Source: Streptomyces sp. NBC_00271 (lineage in GTDB: Bacteria; Actinomycetota; Actinomycetes; Streptomycetales; Streptomycetaceae). From it: DNA of 64,000 bases. The stretch covers positions 3,100,001-3,164,000 of the forward strand of contig NZ_CP108070.1 of assembly GCF_036178845.1 (NCBI RefSeq), read 5' to 3'. The first letter of the stretch is position 1. Each line of letters opens with the position of its first letter. Position numbers and translations under genes: made by a program. Of the stretch, positions 60,843 through 64,000 are shown in pieces. The notes below the pieces were generated by a model that was not told the DNA's origin, made no database searches, and saw nothing but the letters and a program-made list of their open reading frames with translations.

Positions 60843-60885
60843 GTCATGACGCCTCGATGAAATCGCGTCATGACGCCTCGATGAA
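60843..60885. repeat. 19-bp direct repeat across the M20 peptidase stop
   Basis: GTCATGACGCCTCGATGAA occurs at 60843-60861 and 60867-60885 (24-bp period). The second copy encodes the last codons and stop (IEAS-stop) of the peptidase on the minus strand; the first repeats them downstream. Confidence 0.9.
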
Positions 60886-62193
60886 GCGGTCGAGTACGCG
60901 GACGCCGAACTTCAGCGCATCCACCGGCACCCGCTCGTCGACCCCGTGGAACATGCCCGCGAAGTCCAGCTCCGGCGGCAGCTTGAGCGGGGCGAAGCCG
61001 AAGCAGCGGATGCCGAGGTCGGCGAAGGACTTGGCGTCGGTGCCGGCCGAGAGCATGTAGGGCACGGCGCGCGCGATCGGGTCCTCGGCGGACAGCGCGG
61101 TCTGCATGGCGTCGACCAGCGCCCCGTCGAAGGTGGTCTCCAGCGCCTTGTCCGCGTGCACGTCCTCACGCTTGACCCTCGGTCCGAGAATCCGGTCCAG
61201 GTCGGCGAGGAACTCCTCCTCGTACCCCGGCAGGTAGCGCCCGTCGACATGCGCGGTCGCCTGCCCCGGAATCACGTTGACCTTGTATCCGGCACCGAGC
61301 TGGGTCGGGTTGGCGGTGTTCTGCAGGGAGGCGCCGATGAGCTTGGCGATGCCGCCGAGCTTGGCGAGCGTCTCGTCCATGTTCTCCGGGTCGAGCTCGG
61401 TGCCGAGCGCGTCGCCGAGCTCGTCGAGGAAGTGCCGCAGCGTCTTCGTCACCCGGACCGGGAACTTGTGCCGCCCGAGCCGTCCGACGGCCTCGGACAG
61501 CTCGGTGATCGCGTTGTCCTTGTGGATCATCGAACCGTGCCCGGCGGTGCCGTCCACGGTGAGCTTCATCCAGTGCATGCCCTTCTGGGCGGTCTCGACG
61601 AGGTACAGCCGCAGCTTCTCGTTGACCGTGAAGGAGAACCCGCCGACCTCGCCGATCGCCTCGGTCACGCCCTCGAAGAGGTCGGGGTGCTTGTCGACGA
61701 GGTGCCGCGCGCCCCACGTACCGCCGGCCTCCTCGTCGGCGAGGAACGCGAGGACGATGTCACGCGGCGGCCTGCGCCCGCTGCGCAGCCGGTCCCGGAC
61801 GACCGCCAGCGTCATGGCGTCCATGTCCTTCATGTCGACCGCGCCGCGGCCCCACACCATCCCGTCCGCGATCTCGCCGGAGAAGGGGTGATGGGTCCAG
61901 TCCGCCGCGTTGGCCGGTACGACGTCGGTGTGGCCGTGGATGAGCAGCGCGGGGCGCGAGCGGTCCTCGCCCTCGATACGGGCCACGGTCGACGCGCGTC
62001 CCTTGTGCGACTCGAAGATCTGCGGCTCGAGCCCGACCTCGGCGAGCTTCTCGGCCACGTACTCCGCGGCCTTGCGCTCACCCGGCCCGGAGTGGTCCCC
62101 GTAGTTGCTGGTGTCGATCTGGATCAGCTCGCGACAGAGGTCCACGACCTCGTCCTCGCCAGAGACGCTCCTGGCCGTGTTCGACTCGCTCAC
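60868..62193 (-). CDS. M20-family metallopeptidase/deacylase
   Basis: A 441-residue di-zinc hydrolase (ArgE/DapE/CPG2 group). The first metal His and Asp are in LLIHGHTDVVPANAADW, the bridging Asp in VWGRGAVDMKDMDAM and the catalytic Glu pair in FLADEEAGGTWGARHLVD. A dimerisation lid domain lies in the middle, with GMHWMKLTVDGTAGHGSMIHKDNAI, and LSAGTDAKSFADLGIRCFGF gives a late metal ligand region. Such enzymes cleave dipeptides or acylated amino acids. The GTG at 62193 follows GGGAGGAAGCAGC; an ATG at 62214 is possible. Confidence 0.9.
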   Translation of the reverse strand: MSESNTARSVSGEDEVVDLCRELIQIDTSNYGDHSGPGERKAAEYVAEKLAEVGLEPQIFESHKGRASTVARIEGEDRSRPALLIHGHTDVVPANAADWTHHPFSGEIADGMVWGRGAVDMKDMDAMTLAVVRDRLRSGRRPPRDIVLAFLADEEAGGTWGARHLVDKHPDLFEGVTEAIGEVGGFSFTVNEKLRLYLVETAQKGMHWMKLTVDGTAGHGSMIHKDNAITELSEAVGRLGRHKFPVRVTKTLRHFLDELGDALGTELDPENMDETLAKLGGIAKLIGASLQNTANPTQLGAGYKVNVIPGQATAHVDGRYLPGYEEEFLADLDRILGPRVKREDVHADKALETTFDGALVDAMQTALSAEDPIARAVPYMLSAGTDAKSFADLGIRCFGFAPLKLPPELDFAGMFHGVDERVPVDALKFGVRVLDRFIEAS

Positions 62194-62381
62194 GCTGCTT
62201 CCTCCCACTGTCACTGCTGGTGGTCCCCCCTCATCCTCTCCCCCACCCCCTCCTCACCCCAAGGCCGGACCCGGCCCGTCACACGCCGTTCACGCGGCGA
62301 CGGGGTGTGACCGGGGGCCCTCGAAAGCCTGGTAATGTTTCCTCTGTCGCCGCGAGGGAAACCCCGCGCGACAAACACCTT

Positions 62382-62466
62382 GTCCGGGTGGCGGAATGGC
62401 AGACGCGCTAGCTTGAGGTGCTAGTGCCCTTTATCGGGCGTGGGGGTTCAAGTCCCCCCTCGGACA
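62382..62466 (+). tRNA. tRNA-Leu, anticodon GAG
   Basis: The acceptor strands GTCCGGG and CTCGGAC pair. The anticodon arm CTAGC-TTGAGGT-GCTAG gives anticodon GAG (reads CUC/CUU). A long variable arm (GTGCCCTTTATCGGGCGT) is typical of leucine tRNA, and the T-arm is GGGGGTTCAAGTCCCCC. CCA is not encoded. A perfect terminator follows. Confidence 0.96.
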
Positions 62467-62473
62467 CACAGAG

Positions 62474-62511
62474 GAGTGAGGGCCGCGACCACCAGGTCGC
62501 GGCCCTCACTC
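62474..62511 (+). terminator. tRNA-Leu terminator
   Basis: 62474-62490 (GAGTGAGGGCCGCGACC) and 62495-62511 form a perfect 17-bp stem with a 4-nt ACCA loop, 8 nt after the tRNA. Confidence 0.92.
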
Positions 62512-62520
62512 GTTGCACGC

Positions 62521-62796
62521 ATCGCAAGCCTCAACTCGTCGTGTTCGCCGCGTTACGGACAGATGTGGGGCAGATCTCGTCAGGATGACATACCCCCATG
62601 TCAGAGCCCCGTCGCCACACCGGAATCAGTGGTTCCGGTGCCCTCGTACGGCGTCCTCACATGGCTGATGACCAGGTACGCGACTAGCGTCGTACTAAAA
62701 TTCAAGGCTTGTTTGGAGCTGGACCGGAATATCCACAGGCATACCTGCGGGCCCACCAGCTCCCCGGACGCTCCGGGAACGACACGTGAGGACCCG
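62521..62796. promoter_or_regulatory. Upstream region of the NRPS-like gene
   Basis: No gene is seen. It holds two small hairpins (TGACAT/ATGTCA at 62586-62602 and CACCGGAA/TTCCGGTG at 62618-62640) and an AT-richer stretch about 62680-62710 (GCGACTAGCGTCGTACTAAAA) that may carry the promoter of the following gene. Confidence 0.4.
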
Positions 62797-64000
62797 ATGG
62801 CAGCCCTCGAGCAAGGCCCCGCACTCGCGCTGTTCGACGAGGAGGTGCGCGCGGAGTTCGGCGACCCGGCGCGCTTCTCCGCCTCCGTCGCCGCCTCGCC
62901 GCGCACGCTGGTCGACATCCTCGACGCCACCGTCCGGGCCCACCCCGACGAGCCCGCCCTCGACGACGGCCACCGGGTCCTCACCTACCGCGCCCTGGCC
63001 GTCGAGGTCGAGGCCCTGCGGCGGCGGCTGAGCGGCGCCGGGGTGGGCCTCGGCGACCGGGTCGGCGTCCGCGTCCCCTCCGGCACCAACGAGCTGTACG
63101 TCGCCATCCTCGCCGTACTGGCCGCGGGCGCCGCCTATGTGCCGGTGGACGCCGAGGACCCCGACGAGCGGGCCGAGCTGGTCTTCGGCGAGGCGGAGGT
63201 GCGGGCGGTCATCGGGGCCGGGCACCGGCTGACCGTCAACGGGACCTCCGAGGTGCCCGCCGCACGCCCCGATGTCGAGCACGACGCCTGGATCATCTTC
63301 ACCTCCGGGTCCACGGGCAAGCCCAAGGGCGTGGCCGTCAGTCACCGCAGCGCCGCCGCGTTCGTCGACGCCGAGGCGGAGCTGTTCCTCACCGAGGACC
63401 CGATCGGGCCCGGTGACCGGGTCATGGCGGGCCTGTCCGTCGCCTTCGACGCCTCCTGCGAGGAGATGTGGCTGGCCTGGCGGTACGGCGCCTGCCTGGT
63501 GCCCGTGCCGCGCTCCCAGGTGCGCAGCGGCGCCGACCTGGGGCCCTGGCTGGTCGAGCAGGAGATCAGTGTCGTCTCGACCGTGCCGACGCTCGCCGCG
63601 CTCTGGGAGCCGGAGGCCCTGGCCGACGTACGGCTGCTGATCTTCGGCGGTGAGGCCTGCTCGCCCGAGCTGGTCCAGCGGCTGGTGACCGAGGGCCGTG
63701 AGGTGTGGAACACCTACGGGCCCACCGAGGCGACCGTCGTCGCCTGTGCCTCCCTCATGACCGGCGAGGAGCCGATCCGGATCGGGCTGCCACTGAACGG
63801 CTGGGAGCTGGCCGTGGTCGACGAGGCCGGCGAGCCCGTGGCCATGGGCGACAGCGGCCAGCTGGTGATCGGCGGGGTCGGTCTCGCCCGGTATCTCGAC
63901 GCCGAGAAGGACGCGGAGAAGTACGCGCCGCTTCAGGCGCTCGGCTGGGAGCGGGCGTACCGCAGTGGTGACCTCGTCAAGGCCGAGCCGGAGGGGCTGA
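62797..64000 (+). CDS. Pls/PosA-type NRPS-like adenylating enzyme (3' partial)
   Basis: The frame is open from the ATG at 62797 to the window end, 401 codons without a stop, so only the N-terminal part is seen. It is an amino-acid adenylation domain. PRTLVDILDATVRAHPDEPALDDG comes first, then core motifs A2 (AAGAAYVPVD), A3 (FTSGSTGKPKGVAVSH), A4-like (AFDASCEEMW) and A5 (NTYGPTEATVVA). The opening MAALEQGPALALFDEEVRAE resembles stand-alone Pls/PosA enzymes, such as poly-lysine synthetase relatives, which add a carrier and membrane-bound condensation modules downstream. That part lies outside, so the product class is inferred. A GTGAGGA site lies upstream. Confidence 0.82.
   Translation, partial: MAALEQGPALALFDEEVRAEFGDPARFSASVAASPRTLVDILDATVRAHPDEPALDDGHRVLTYRALAVEVEALRRRLSGAGVGLGDRVGVRVPSGTNELYVAILAVLAAGAAYVPVDAEDPDERAELVFGEAEVRAVIGAGHRLTVNGTSEVPAARPDVEHDAWIIFTSGSTGKPKGVAVSHRSAAAFVDAEAELFLTEDPIGPGDRVMAGLSVAFDASCEEMWLAWRYGACLVPVPRSQVRSGADLGPWLVEQEISVVSTVPTLAALWEPEALADVRLLIFGGEACSPELVQRLVTEGREVWNTYGPTEATVVACASLMTGEEPIRIGLPLNGWELAVVDEAGEPVAMGDSGQLVIGGVGLARYLDAEKDAEKYAPLQALGWERAYRSGDLVKAEPEGL

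Noticed and set aside
62382..62796. Integration (att) site at tRNA-Leu
   Set aside because: No repeat of the tRNA 3' end and no integrase was found downstream within the window.

Overview
The window is about 64 kb of high-GC actinobacterial chromosome, almost certainly Streptomyces. The evidence is two chaplin genes (ChpC- and ChpH-like), a mycothiol ligase (MshC), a Pup-proteasome locus, a GylR-type glycerol operon and GC-rich third codon positions throughout. From memory, the backbone order (prcA/prcB, pup, dop, arc, ferredoxin, tRNA methyltransferase, RecB-like nuclease, metH, gylR-glpFKD, PAC2 protein, mshC, SCO1664-like, DUF3090, phosphatase, chpC, chpH) follows the S. coelicolor SCO1640-SCO1680 region, and part of it is also conserved in mycobacteria.

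Layout. 0-7.2 kb: the end of a LacI regulator, then the Pup-proteasome system on the minus strand (prcA, prcB, an eroded endonuclease VII remnant, pup, dop, arc) and a divergent ferredoxin. 7.3-12.6 kb: a secreted protein, TrmI, an M50 site-2 protease with CBS domains, a RecB-type nuclease and an orphan LuxR-type response regulator. 12.7-20.8 kb: two tandem paralogous peptide-binding lipoproteins, a HAD phosphatase and MetH. 21.1-26.3 kb: gylR and the glycerol operon glpF-glpK-glpD, with a shared candidate operator. 26.5-42.6 kb: an apparently accessory sulfur and purine-nucleoside salvage block. It holds mtnK with a sugar-type ABC importer, a divergent mtnD-mtnC-mtnB, a convergent mtnA, and a second operon encoding a BMP-type nucleoside importer, a nucleoside phosphorylase and an MTA/SAH-type deaminase, followed by a GntR regulator. 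Each importer operon is preceded by a tiny Cys-containing ORF that resembles actinobacterial leader peptides. 42.7-48.8 kb: a PAC2 protein (probably ParJ), a Tat-exported beta-propeller protein, a subtilase with no signal peptide, a glutamine-rich protein sharing the subtilase's C-terminal domain, and MshC. 49-59 kb: a degenerate minisatellite, the conserved SCO1664-like/DUF3090/phosphatase module, CorA, a ferritin-like protein, an LLM oxidoreductase, an aldo/keto reductase, a RecD-like protein without a Walker A motif, and two small conserved proteins. 59.4-64 kb: chpC, chpH, an M20 peptidase, tRNA-Leu(GAG) and the start of a Pls/PosA-type NRPS that runs off the end.

How the parts fit. The methionine genes form a logical set. 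MTR is imported and phosphorylated by MtnK, or imported MTA is deaminated to methylthioinosine and phosphorolysed. Both routes would give MTR-1-phosphate for MtnA, MtnB, MtnC and MtnD, and homocysteine is remethylated by MetH. No transaminase (MtnE), MTA nucleosidase or phosphorylase MtnP, or PafA ligase was found in the window.

The two most interesting candidates are the subtilase/Gln-rich pair at 45.1-47.5 kb and the leader-peptide-controlled dual-entry methionine salvage island at 26.5-42.6 kb.
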